Origin: Neorhizobium galegae bv. orientalis str. HAMBI 540
GTDB taxonomy: Bacteria; Pseudomonadota; Alphaproteobacteria; Rhizobiales; Rhizobiaceae
Reading direction: 5' to 3'
DNA: 64,000 bases
NCBI RefSeq assembly: GCF_000731315.1
Contig: NZ_HG938353.1
Location: forward strand, 620,001-684,000
Positions 28,257-36,542 of this stretch are shown here, in pieces; the stretch's first letter is position 1; each line of letters begins with the position of its first letter. The position numbers and the translations under genes are program-made. A model generated the notes under the pieces. That model had not been told where the DNA came from, did not search any database, and saw nothing but the letters and a program-made list of their open reading frames with translations.

Positions 28257-29957
28257 TCAAGCAGCCTGGAGTTGTTGTTCGAGGATATCACCCATGGCTT
28301 GGAACCGGCCGTCGGAGTGCATCAACACCATGCCGCGCTTGCCGTTCGGGTAGAGAACGATATGAGCATGTGCCCAGCGGGTCGGCCCCTTGTTGTAACC
28401 CTGCCGCAGTTTTGCTGAGAGACCGGCAACGTAGGCCCCGTCCGCAATCGAAGGAGAATGAGTGTGGCCGGTCGATGTGCGACGGCCGAACCTACGAAAT
28501 TGCTGGGGCGTCCCTCGTGATCCACCGACGCCAATATCGCCGTGAAGACCGTGTTCGATCTCCAGGATCGTGAAGCTCTCGCCCGATCCGATGAAATCGA
28601 TATGGTCATCGAGCCCGGCCATCCGAAGAGCTTCGTGGACGGGATTGAAGTCGCTGTTGGAGGCCCTGATTTCCCTGTGCCAGACGCTGTTCAGGAGGTG
28701 CCAGTAGTAGGCATTCTCCGCGTCGAGCATGCCTTCGGGGTTCTTGAGCCACTTGGTGATCGCCGCATCATGATTGCTCTCGACGACAACGGTACGGCAG
28801 CCATCACGGGAGATCGCGTTGATGAACCGGGCGGCTTCTCGGACTTCGCTCTCGACATTCGAGTTGGTAGCAATGTTGATGCGAGCCCGTTCATGGGGAT
28901 CGTCCAGGCCATGGTGGTTCCGACGACGGAAATCCAAGGTGTCGTGGGCAAACTCGTATTCGGCGTTGAGATATCCAGCAAGTGAGTGCCCGGTCACAAC
29001 CTTCTTTTCGGCCGTGCAATAACCCCAGCTAGCCATGGCGACGACCGGATCAAGCTGATCATGGTGGATATCGCCCCAGGTAACGGCCTTCACGCGGTTC
29101 TGTGCGGTGATCGTTTCGCCGGAGACGATCCAATCGAAGTGCTGGAACGCACCGTCTTCATCCGGCTGCAGGTGATGGAAGAAGCACTCACCGTCGACAT
29201 CGATTTCAATCAGTAGAGCGCCGTACGTGTGATGAAACAGCGACTTTCTGCCTGCTGCCCGAGGTGTATAGCTCGGCAAGGTGCAGCAGCCGGTCGAGAT
29301 CGCGAACCGTGGAGGATCATCTTGCATGCGCGGGATGCTTTCCAGCGCAATACGGGTCGATGGCACCACGACGTGACCGCCCTTGTTGGCGACCTGCCAG
29401 CCTTGCAGTGGATTTGCGGTGGTGGGTAGGACGTTTGCGTCGCAGATGATCAGGAGATCGGGGGTGAGCTGGATGCGCTCAATGATGAGGAATTCTTCGA
29501 CGTCTTTGTCGTAGGTCGCGGTGGCAACCGCATGGTCTTCGAAGAGACCTTTCTGGTAGGTAAGGCCGCAAGTGATGATGGAAGCGCCCAGGCGGGTGGC
29601 GTAGGTCTTCAAGCTGGCCCAGAACCCCTCGAATTTCGGGGTGTCATCTTGGGCTGCGGTAATAATGAACCGGTGGACTCTGCCCGGTTCGAGGTTCGCG
29701 TCGATTACCGGAATTTTCGTCAGGCGGACCGGCTTTGGCTTTTCGGACTTGGCAGCTTCCGGCTTGGTTTCAATAACGACCAGTTCGACAGGTGGGTTTT
29801 TAGAAAGATATTCTCTTGCCATTTGGTATCGCCACTCAGTCCAACCGGTATCGGCTAGGATTTGCTTCCGACGTAGGCCGTTGCCCAAGTGTTTCGCGAC
29901 GATTTGTGAATCAGATTCCGAGTTAAGGGTCTTCGGACGACCGATTTTCTTTTCCAT
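28257..29957 (-). CDS. HTH-metallophosphatase protein resembling phage T5 A1
   Basis: About 566 residues from ATG 29957 (AAAGGG upstream; a TTG start at 30002 is less likely). The N-terminus (GRPKTLNSESDSQIVAKHLGNG, then RRKQILADTGWTEWRYQ) looks like a HTH. The rest has a metallophosphoesterase-like motif series: GDIHHDQLD, VVVESNHDAAI and GHTHSPS. The middle strand pattern FIITAAQDDTPKFEGFW and GLTYQKGLFEDH matches my memory of T5 A1-like phage proteins, which act in DNA entry and host takeover. It lies between lysis and late genes as a single transcription unit behind a palindrome. Confidence 0.55.
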   Translation of the reverse strand: MEKKIGRPKTLNSESDSQIVAKHLGNGLRRKQILADTGWTEWRYQMAREYLSKNPPVELVVIETKPEAAKSEKPKPVRLTKIPVIDANLEPGRVHRFIITAAQDDTPKFEGFWASLKTYATRLGASIITCGLTYQKGLFEDHAVATATYDKDVEEFLIIERIQLTPDLLIICDANVLPTTANPLQGWQVANKGGHVVVPSTRIALESIPRMQDDPPRFAISTGCCTLPSYTPRAAGRKSLFHHTYGALLIEIDVDGECFFHHLQPDEDGAFQHFDWIVSGETITAQNRVKAVTWGDIHHDQLDPVVAMASWGYCTAEKKVVTGHSLAGYLNAEYEFAHDTLDFRRRNHHGLDDPHERARINIATNSNVESEVREAARFINAISRDGCRTVVVESNHDAAITKWLKNPEGMLDAENAYYWHLLNSVWHREIRASNSDFNPVHEALRMAGLDDHIDFIGSGESFTILEIEHGLHGDIGVGGSRGTPQQFRRFGRRTSTGHTHSPSIADGAYVAGLSAKLRQGYNKGPTRWAHAHIVLYPNGKRGMVLMHSDGRFQAMGDILEQQLQAA

Positions 29958-30087
29958 TTTATACCCTTTGTTTAACGCTGCCTTTTGACAGTCGTGAACC
30001 AATGGAAACCCGAGACTTTGTCGGCCGCAAACAGAAAATTGAGTGATTGCAATGGGTTATATGCAAGAACGTTGACAAGGCCAGGAG

Positions 30088-30105
30088 ATTGCAAACATTT
30101 GCAAT
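30088..30105. promoter_or_regulatory. Operator-like palindrome ATTGCAAACATTTGCAAT
   Basis: Perfect 8-bp arms with a 2-nt centre lie in the 150-bp gap upstream of the A1-like gene, just after the stop of the 30,108 gene. A second ATTGCAAT (30045-30052, within GATTGCAATGG) lies nearer that start. The arrangement suggests a dimeric regulator binding TTGCAA half-sites in front of the A1-like gene. Confidence 0.55.
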
Positions 30106-30107
30106 GC

Positions 30108-30398
30108 TCATAGACCGAACTTTTTTTGAACTATTGGCCAGCCGAACGTCATGAATGCCGCCGCAGCCGCAGAACAGATCGCCGACGCGCCGAGCAAACG
30201 GTTTCGGACGGTCGAGTGAGTGGCTTTGATGCCAACAATATCAGCCTCAGTTGAGCTGATGCGGGTCTTTAGACCGTTGATCTCAGCTTGCTGCGTCGAC
30301 TGCGACTGCATGAAGCCGTCGATCTTGCCGCTGATTTTTGCGACGCTCTCGCTGAGGTCCATAATTTTCGTGAGCAGGAAGTTTTCATCGACTGGCAT
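30108..30398 (-). CDS. Small coiled-coil membrane protein (XhlA-like layout)
   Basis: A 96-residue protein: an N-terminal helix with heptads (LLTKIMDLSESVAKISGKIDGFM and QAEINGLKTRISSTEADIVGIK), then one C-terminal membrane segment (LLGASAICSAAAAAFMTFGW) and a short basic end. The layout matches haemolysin XhlA-type and DUF1515-like phage proteins that accompany lysis or tail modules. Upstream lie the TGCAAGATTC motif (53 bp from the start codon) and several GANTC sites. Confidence 0.6.
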   Translation of the reverse strand: MPVDENFLLTKIMDLSESVAKISGKIDGFMQSQSTQQAEINGLKTRISSTEADIVGIKATHSTVRNRLLGASAICSAAAAAFMTFGWPIVQKKFGL

Positions 30399-30403
30399 TC
30401 AAG

Positions 30404-30607
30404 GACTCGTCAACAGCAGTGGTCAATTTGTCCATTGAGGATGACGGCGCTGCAAGATTCGAGGGTCAGCCACAGGAATTGTGGACGTCGAGTCCTTTTA
30501 AAATTAAAGTGGAAAACCTGAGACGCAAAATTCGAAATGCTAATTGCGCCTTTGGAAATTCGAGTCCTTCAAATTCCCGTCAAGGGAAAATTCCTTTGAC
30601 AGGACTC
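30404..30607. promoter_or_regulatory. GANTC-rich control region with TGCAAGATTC motif
   Basis: The 296-bp gap 30,399-30,694 contains five GANTC sites: GACTC 30404, GATTC 30456, GAGTC 30490, GAGTC 30562 and GACTC 30603. Three read GAGTCCTT or its complement AGGACTC. TGCAAGATTC lies at 30451-30460. The AT-rich stretch 30,500-30,620 also holds TTTAAAATTAAAG. No gene is visible. The region probably directs leftward transcription of the 30,108 gene. Confidence 0.55.
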
Positions 30608-30643
30608 GTTGAATATTTAAAGGTGTCCTTACACGAAAACGAA

Positions 30644-30672
30644 AAGAGCCAGTGCTACGAACACCGGCTCTT
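30644..30672 (-). terminator. Terminator of the 30,695 gene
   Basis: The stem AAGAGCCaGTG...CACcGGCTCTT has one mismatch and a 7-nt loop. It is followed on the minus strand by TCGTTTTCGTGT and lies 22 bp after the stop codon of the leftward small membrane gene. Confidence 0.65.
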
Positions 30673-30694
30673 CCCGACAGCAAACCGTTTGTTG

Positions 30695-30841
30695 TTACGG
30701 TTTCGTGGACTGATCAGGGCCGTCTTTCTGGTTATGCCAGGAGACGGCCTCTCTCATTTCATTCACAAAATGAAGACCATAGTAGATCGTCATCGTCGCG
30801 AATGTAGCTGCCATCCACCATTTCAAAGCCCAATACAACAT
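30695..30841 (-). CDS. Small membrane protein, 48 aa
   Basis: ATG 30841 has an ideal AAGGAGA site 6 nt upstream, so this start is preferred over a TTG at 30907. The protein begins MLYWALKWWMAATFATMTIYYG, one membrane span, and ends in a charged tail (MREAVSWHNQKDGPDQSTKP). It is unrecognised. It has its own terminator and, upstream, the LexA-type box at 31,013 and the GANTC cluster at 31,049. Confidence 0.6.
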   Translation of the reverse strand: MLYWALKWWMAATFATMTIYYGLHFVNEMREAVSWHNQKDGPDQSTKP

Positions 30842-31012
30842 GGGTTTCTCCTTTGGTAGGACGTCATCAACACGAGCAATGTACTGGGCTTCAGTGATTT
30901 GGCGCAAGAACTGAAAATAGTATTTAGTAGCTATTCACAGGCATTCTGAAAAACTCTTTTATTTACAGATACTTACGAGCGGCATTGCGGTGGATTGTGG
31001 GGATAACTCGCG

Positions 31013-31027
31013 GAACTTAGGGTGAAC
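31013..31027. promoter_or_regulatory. LexA-type box candidate
   Basis: GAACTTAGGGTGAAC matches GAAC-N7-GAAC, which is the alphaproteobacterial LexA box on the other strand. It lies in the 264-bp gap between the tail operon and the 30,841 start and would control the small membrane gene. Confidence 0.4.
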
Positions 31028-31048
31028 AAGTACCCCGAAAATCGGCTT

Positions 31049-31104
31049 GACTCGGCGAGTCGCAAAACGGGCCTATCAGAATCGCCTTGACGATTCGCCG
31101 AATC
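31049..31104. promoter_or_regulatory. Cluster of five GANTC sites in two palindromes
   Basis: GACTCGGCGAGTC (31049-31061), GAATC (31079-31083) and GATTCGCCGAATC (31092-31104) place five CcrM sites within 56 bp. The pairs GAATCG...CGATTC can also form short hairpins just after the tail-operon stop codon at 31,106, so the region may serve both as transcript end and as a methylation-sensitive site. Confidence 0.6.
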
Positions 31105-31105
31105 A

Positions 31106-31303
31106 TCACTCCGGAGGCGAATAATCCACAGACGTCTGGACGACAGCGTAGCTCACATCCGACCCACCGCCAATAACCAGCTCTTGTTCCTGATCGTGGC
31201 TTTCGATGCGGATCGTCGACGTCCGAACACGGGGTCTCGACACCAGTTCCTTCCGGGTCTGATGAGCGATGAGCTGTTTAAAGGCATTAACGGCCGAGGT
31301 CAT
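31106..31303 (-). CDS. Last gene of the tail operon, 65 aa
   Basis: An unrecognised 65-residue protein with basic N-terminal half (KQLIAHQTRKELVSRPRVRTSTIRIESHD) and acidic end (YAVVQTSVDYSPPE). Its start overlaps the stop codon of the tail-tip gene (ATGA), so it is translationally coupled. By position it may be a small tail-tip component. Confidence 0.5.
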   Translation of the reverse strand: MTSAVNAFKQLIAHQTRKELVSRPRVRTSTIRIESHDQEQELVIGGGSDVSYAVVQTSVDYSPPE

Positions 31304-33189
31304 GATATCTCCGGCGATAGGTCTATGCCCTTGCGGACGTAGACCGGCTGGGTGTGGGCGGAAATCCTTCGAGTGATCAGGTCTTCCTGTCTCAACGGCT
31401 CAAAATAAATCCTTAGGATCGTGGGATTCGCGGCTATCGCAGCAACAGGGTCCCCCCCGCTTTCAGATGCGTTGCGGCCAAATCCATCCTGGGTGTCAGC
31501 CTCATTCTCAACGACAAGGATTCGAGGGCCCTGGTTATCGAGAGAGTAGGTGTCAACAGGAGCGTTCACCCCGGGTGCGGTAACCCCGTATAAGATATCG
31601 TTCGTGCTCTCTATCCCTTCAGAGGGGTTAGGTTCGACGCCTGTACCGATGGAAACACCAAGCGTAATGATCGCCGACCGGGACGCACCATCGATTTTGA
31701 GCTGGACGCCGATGACTTTACCAACCAGCTCGCCGCCCGGCCAACGTCGATATTCTATCCGACACTCGTCAGCGCATGTGATTGTACGGCCAACCTTCCA
31801 TTCTACTTCGAAACTGACTTCGGCAGCCCGTGCTCGGCGCTGGACGATGCGGTTCAAGCGGCGTAATCCATGGCGGACCGCCCGCTTTCCTCGTGGCATA
31901 TCGAAGAACCTTGAAGTCCTCGCGTCGACGGCCGCCTGCTTGGCGGTCTTGACCCATAGGGTTTGAGCAACATCTCCTGTATCAGGATCAAAAAGATTGG
32001 CCGTGAACCGCTCGGTAGCGTCATGCTCGAACGTGCAGCGCCATACCAGCCCGTTGGCCTGGACCTTGTCGCCGACGACGTAGTGCATAACCTCCAGCGT
32101 CTCAGGGTCTTCGTAAAGCCATTCCGGCGTCACAACGTCGAGCGTCAGTGATGACAGTGTGATCTGGTCGACAGTCTCGGTCTTGTCGTCATCGAGAACG
32201 GGTTGAACGCCTGCAGACATGTAGAGGTCCAGGATTTCCTCGCGCTCTTGGTTGTATTCGTAATGCGCTCGCATACCGATGGTCAGGCGCTTCGCCTGCA
32301 TCTTGATCTGCTGACCGGTCGCTCCCCAGATCGATGCAAAGCCCCGACCAAACGTCTGCGGCAGCAGGTCCTCGATTTCCTTGATTTCGGCAGCGGCAAT
32401 GGTCCAACCGGTGCTCGATCCGATGGCCGTGCCGGGTTTCGGCAGTCCGTCGATGAAGGACTGATAATTGTAGGTGTCGATCTCGCGGGTCCCAAGGAAC
32501 TCGGTCGGTTGATCACCGCTGGCGCTCTGGGTCCAGTTACTGATCAGACGGATGCGGCTCAGAGCTTTCGGCGGGTTGCGGATCGACATCCTGGCGGACT
32601 TGTGAGTTCCGGCAGTGGCACCTGCGATCACATGCTGGACGGTACCATTGATCAGGTGAACACGCTCCGGAGCCAACGTCAGCCGGTTCCAGCGCCAGAC
32701 ATCCATGGTAGCTGCGAGAGCGTTCGACGGGTCGTCGGTTGCCTCAGGAGAATAGAAGAGGGGGTCATAGACCTCAGCGGCCTCGCGGTCCTCCTGGTCA
32801 GCGTCCGGATCGTAGTCGACCTCGCCAAGGCGAATGGCATCGGCTGCCGCCTTTAGGACATCGTCTTCGTCCGGCGGTACGCAGGTGAATTCGATCTGGC
32901 AATCGTCACCAGCCAGCTCCACCGGCAGATTGTGATATCGGCCACGCGCGAGTTGGATGGGCTCCGGGTCATCCGGAAGCTGTTCCGATATGACGGCGTA
33001 CCGCGACGGCTGGGTTGCGATCCAAGCTATGCCCGGGTTCTGGACGGTAACGTTGAAGAACGGCGTGATGACGTCGCCGTCCTCGCGCTCTTCGATGTTG
33101 CTATCTATCGAGAAGAAAGCTTCGTTCTTCTTATGGGCTATCGGATCAAAGGGTTGGTCCCAGGCATCAAGGAAGGCGAGGTAAAGCAT
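31300..33189 (-). CDS. Tail-tip / hub-like protein, 629 aa
   Basis: A 629-residue protein following the tape measure and a 180-residue tip protein. The N-terminus (YLAFLDAWDQPFDPIAHKKNEAFFSIDSN) and EREDGDVITPFFNVTVQNPG are beta-rich, as in phage hub or baseplate proteins of siphoviruses that lack a long central fibre. A WxGGELVGKVIGVQL segment and an acidic Thr/Asp-rich end follow. It probably closes the tail and carries host contact. The assignment rests on operon position, length and beta content, not on a recognised family. Confidence 0.6.
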   Translation of the reverse strand: MLYLAFLDAWDQPFDPIAHKKNEAFFSIDSNIEEREDGDVITPFFNVTVQNPGIAWIATQPSRYAVISEQLPDDPEPIQLARGRYHNLPVELAGDDCQIEFTCVPPDEDDVLKAAADAIRLGEVDYDPDADQEDREAAEVYDPLFYSPEATDDPSNALAATMDVWRWNRLTLAPERVHLINGTVQHVIAGATAGTHKSARMSIRNPPKALSRIRLISNWTQSASGDQPTEFLGTREIDTYNYQSFIDGLPKPGTAIGSSTGWTIAAAEIKEIEDLLPQTFGRGFASIWGATGQQIKMQAKRLTIGMRAHYEYNQEREEILDLYMSAGVQPVLDDDKTETVDQITLSSLTLDVVTPEWLYEDPETLEVMHYVVGDKVQANGLVWRCTFEHDATERFTANLFDPDTGDVAQTLWVKTAKQAAVDARTSRFFDMPRGKRAVRHGLRRLNRIVQRRARAAEVSFEVEWKVGRTITCADECRIEYRRWPGGELVGKVIGVQLKIDGASRSAIITLGVSIGTGVEPNPSEGIESTNDILYGVTAPGVNAPVDTYSLDNQGPRILVVENEADTQDGFGRNASESGGDPVAAIAANPTILRIYFEPLRQEDLITRRISAHTQPVYVRKGIDLSPEIS

Positions 33190-33731
33190 CAGGCGCTACC
33201 TCCGAGTTCCTCGACAACGACGCTCCAGTTGACCTTTCGGTCGGACGCGCGTTCTGAGAACTTCCACGGCTCAGTTATCATCACCGACAGATCGTATCGC
33301 GCCGAGATACGAACTTCTTCGACGGCAGGCGCATCCAGCGTAACGACGCGGCCAGATGATGTGAACGGTATCGCAGTTGTGCCCAGGTTCTTGCAACGGA
33401 TCGAGCCCGGATAAGGATCGCGGATAAGGGTTTTGGTCGTCCCACCAACGGGGATGAAGTCTTCAAAATCTGCGTCGACGACGATGTGGAATGTGTCGCC
33501 TGGCATCAATCTCATCAGCGGTGGCGTCATGTATTCGCCGTCACCTGAAGCAAGCTCTATCTTGAACAGACGGAATGCCGGATCGGCGAAATTGCGAAGC
33601 TCCGCATTCCACGAGCGACGCATGTCCGAAGACTCGCTGATCAAGGAAATACTAGCCGTCATATCGGTGCCAGTCTGCCACCCGAGCGGCATCGCGGAGC
33701 AAACGGTCTTTGAAGGAGAGCCTGGATACAT
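33189..33731 (-). CDS. Distal tail protein candidate, 180 aa
   Basis: A 180-residue beta-rich protein directly after the tape measure gene and overlapping the 629-residue hub-like gene by 1 bp. It contains FRLFKIELASGDGEYMTPPLMRLMPGDTFHIVVD and a C-terminal YDLSVMITEPWKFSE strand pair. Phage distal tail and tip proteins occupy this position. Whether it forms a Dit-type ring is not visible from sequence. Confidence 0.55.
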   Translation of the reverse strand: MYPGSPSKTVCSAMPLGWQTGTDMTASISLISESSDMRRSWNAELRNFADPAFRLFKIELASGDGEYMTPPLMRLMPGDTFHIVVDADFEDFIPVGGTTKTLIRDPYPGSIRCKNLGTTAIPFTSSGRVVTLDAPAVEEVRISARYDLSVMITEPWKFSERASDRKVNWSVVVEELGGSA

Positions 33732-33741
33732 ATCGATCTCC

Positions 33742-36255
33742 TCAGTAGGTTCTCAGGTTGCGGTTGATGTCCTTGAGGATGTCGGCGTTCGTTCTATCGA
33801 CGGTCCCTGAAACGGTTTTGTTGCCAAGGTTCAGATCGATGGCGATCCGCTCGGTCACTTGCTGGTTATTTCGGGCGTAGTCGTTAATGATGCCCGCACG
33901 CCGACCGGCGTAGGCCTCGTTGCTCGTACCCTGCTCCTCGGCAAGGGCCGACAACTGGTCACGGGTCAATATCTGTTGACCTTGGAACATCGTGACCTCA
34001 GGGGCTTTCGGAGCCGGATGCATGATCATCCAGTCTTCGCGAGCCTGGACCTGCCGGTCGGCTTGAAAGCGCATCAACTCCAATTGCTTCTGGATGACGG
34101 CATCGCCGGACTGAGCCGAGTAATCGAGCGCGTATTTGCCAGCGATCATCACGCCGGTTATCGTGGCACCCAGGAGCCCGAAGCTACGGATCAGGCCGGT
34201 GACCATAACGCCGACGCGGGTCAAGGATGCAACCAACCCGCCACCCACGGCAGCGGTACCAGCAGCACTGAGGGCACCGGCAGCGGCGGTTGCAGCTCCA
34301 CCAGCGGCAGCGCCTGCGGCTGCCGCTCCTCCACCGATACCCAGCAACCAACGACCGGCCGTCATTAGCAGGCCTATGGCAGTTTTTGCCACTTTTGCAG
34401 CGGTTGCGATGCCCAGGATGCTGGCAGCGATCTTCGCGAAAATTCCCACCAGCGCCACAGTGGTTGCGTCGCCGCCGACGAAGCCCAGCAACCACTGCAT
34501 GCCTGAATGCAACAATTCTAGCGCATCTTTGACGATAGTGAATGCACGCTTGACCTGATCGGCAAACGCGACGACCTGATCGCGCCAGCCGTTCAGGAAG
34601 TCGAACCGCTTAGCATCGCCGCCGGTCAGGACATTCCACACGTCGACGGCAAGGTCGCGGACATAGAGAAGCCCGTCGCGGATGGTGTTCAGCCAATCCC
34701 AATCAGAATCTTTGCCGTTCCAAAGCAGGCTGAGCTGGTTCGGGATGTCGAGGATGGCAGCGTAAATCCATTTGATCTGCGCAACGATGGTGTCGACCCA
34801 TGGGAATGTGACGGCCTTCCCACCGAATGCCACCACCCAAACGTCTTTGACCAGCTTGTAAAGACCGACCAACCCATCCCGAGCGAGGTTAAGCCAAGCC
34901 CAGTCGGAGTTCTCACCGGAGAAAATCTTCCCGACCTCGGTCCGGATTTTGCCGATCCAGGTGCTGATGAAGATTAGAGTCGGAGCGGTGGCGTTCAGCC
35001 AGGAATTTCTGAAATCACTCTGTTTGCCGTGGAAGAGGTCGATCAAGTCATAGAACAGGTTGCGCGTCTCGACGAAAGCGGCCTTGAAGGTCTCTGCGAT
35101 CCAGACGCGGTTGGTCGCAATCCACTCCGTCAGCTGCTTCTGGCTCTCCATGATTAAAGGCGTGATCTGCCGGTCTAGCTCCAGGCGAGCACCTTGGAAG
35201 GCGAGCATCATTTCCTTGTAGACAGACCTTGCTTCAGCCCCACGTTTTGCGTCAGCTTCGGTGATCGTGGCACCAAGACTGTCCATTCGCGCTTGATACT
35301 TCTCGATTGCTTCGCCGCCGGTTTCGAGCACCGTTACCATCTTCGCGCCAGCGTCTTCCCCGAAAAGCTGCATGCTGATGTGCAGACGTTCCTGAGCGTC
35401 CGGGATTTGGCGAAAGGCATTAGATAGAGCAGTCAGACCTTCGATGCCGCCTTTGACACCTTGCTTGTAATCCAGGCCAAAGTCTTGAAGACGGAACAGT
35501 GCCTGGCCCTGCTGACCAAGGCCTTGAATGAACTTTTTGCGGTCGTCCTCAAGGGCATGATAGCGCTCGACCAGACGCAGGCGCAGCTCGTCCTCGCCTT
35601 TAACGGACATCTCGATACGCTTGCGAATGAGCGCCTGCTGATCGGCAATACCGGCCAGGGAGTTCGGGGCAGCTTCGTCGTTAGACGCTAAAGCATCCAT
35701 GATCGACTGACCTGAACGGCTCGCCAGGACCTTTTGAACGTTCCAGGCTTTCGTCTTGTTGTAGGCTTCGTCAGCCTGGTCGATCTGCTGTCTGACGTTC
35801 TCGAACTCGTTTCCGATATCCGACAATGCCTGAAGCACTTCATCAGCGTCTACACCCTGCTGATCGAATCCATATCGCAGTAGGCCTACGTCCTTGGCGC
35901 TGATACCAAGCCGTCGACTGTCTTTACTGACCTTATCAAGCATCTCGGACATGCCCTTGGAACTCTCAAGGGCGGCTAGGGCGATGGCTTTGATCTTCAG
36001 GCTGGCCAGCACCGCACCGGCTGCAATTCCTTTGAATGCCAAGCTAGCGGCTTGCTGAAGCTTCCTAAAGCTGAACTCGGCAATCTTCTTCAATCCCGCC
36101 AGGATGGGCGCAAAGTACCGAGTGGCAGCGGCTCGCATAGCTTGGAGATTACCGGTGAACGATGTGGAAAGACGCCGTAGTGAGGCAACCGCAGACTGAA
36201 TGCCAGATAGCGTAAATGTAGTACCGATGTTTCGTGTGATGCTACCTGTTGCCAT
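33742..36255 (-). CDS. Tail tape measure protein
   Basis: An 837-residue protein, mostly helical, with an N-terminal basic/hydrophobic part, long charged helices (EVLQALSDIGNEFENVRQQIDQADEAYNKTK, DELRLRLVERYHALEDDRKKFIQGL) and a central membrane-like region near residues 610-700 (IAASILGIATAAKVAKTAI and Ala/Gly-rich repeats). It follows the tube and chaperone genes. Tape measures set tail length at roughly 0.15 nm per residue, suggesting a tail near 125 nm. A W-x(2-3)-D repeat pattern (about residues 440-560: SDWAWLNLARDGL, SDWDWLNTIRDGLL) is visible. Confidence 0.9.
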   Translation of the reverse strand: MATGSITRNIGTTFTLSGIQSAVASLRRLSTSFTGNLQAMRAAATRYFAPILAGLKKIAEFSFRKLQQAASLAFKGIAAGAVLASLKIKAIALAALESSKGMSEMLDKVSKDSRRLGISAKDVGLLRYGFDQQGVDADEVLQALSDIGNEFENVRQQIDQADEAYNKTKAWNVQKVLASRSGQSIMDALASNDEAAPNSLAGIADQQALIRKRIEMSVKGEDELRLRLVERYHALEDDRKKFIQGLGQQGQALFRLQDFGLDYKQGVKGGIEGLTALSNAFRQIPDAQERLHISMQLFGEDAGAKMVTVLETGGEAIEKYQARMDSLGATITEADAKRGAEARSVYKEMMLAFQGARLELDRQITPLIMESQKQLTEWIATNRVWIAETFKAAFVETRNLFYDLIDLFHGKQSDFRNSWLNATAPTLIFISTWIGKIRTEVGKIFSGENSDWAWLNLARDGLVGLYKLVKDVWVVAFGGKAVTFPWVDTIVAQIKWIYAAILDIPNQLSLLWNGKDSDWDWLNTIRDGLLYVRDLAVDVWNVLTGGDAKRFDFLNGWRDQVVAFADQVKRAFTIVKDALELLHSGMQWLLGFVGGDATTVALVGIFAKIAASILGIATAAKVAKTAIGLLMTAGRWLLGIGGGAAAAGAAAGGAATAAAGALSAAGTAAVGGGLVASLTRVGVMVTGLIRSFGLLGATITGVMIAGKYALDYSAQSGDAVIQKQLELMRFQADRQVQAREDWMIMHPAPKAPEVTMFQGQQILTRDQLSALAEEQGTSNEAYAGRRAGIINDYARNNQQVTERIAIDLNLGNKTVSGTVDRTNADILKDINRNLRTY

Positions 36256-36266
36256 TCTCGTTCATC

Positions 36267-36542
36267 TCAAATCAAAAGCTTGTCTGCATCGTCGTCACCC
36301 ATGATCCGGGACCCTGCCGCCAAGGTCGCTCGGTATAAATCCTCCCGCTGCCGGTCTCTGACATCTTCCAGGGAAGCGAGCCTGAAGCCGAGTTCTGCTG
36401 GGGTAAGGTCCCAGCCCACCTGACCTGACAGGGCCCGGTAGAGCTGGTAGCTCCGAAACAGGGACGCCAAGCCGCCGTAGTTCGGGATCAGGCGGCCCTC
36501 GTGGACGTCTTGGTCACTTGGCGGTTTGCTCTGGTCGGCTGC
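36267..36542 (-). CDS. Tail assembly chaperone GT extension (-1 frameshift product)
   Basis: The minus-1 frame is open from the slippery site in the G gene to 36,267, giving 91 extra residues that begin AADQSKPPSDQDVHEG and end DDDADKLLI. No ATG start with a ribosome site lies within it; only a TTG at 36470. This is the classic G/GT organisation of long-tailed phages: ribosomes slip on the G gene and make a minor fusion (about 260 residues) that recruits the tape measure and tube protein. Confidence 0.75.
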   Translation of the reverse strand, partial: AADQSKPPSDQDVHEGRLIPNYGGLASLFRSYQLYRALSGQVGWDLTPAELGFRLASLEDVRDRQREDLYRATLAAGSRIMGDDDADKLLI

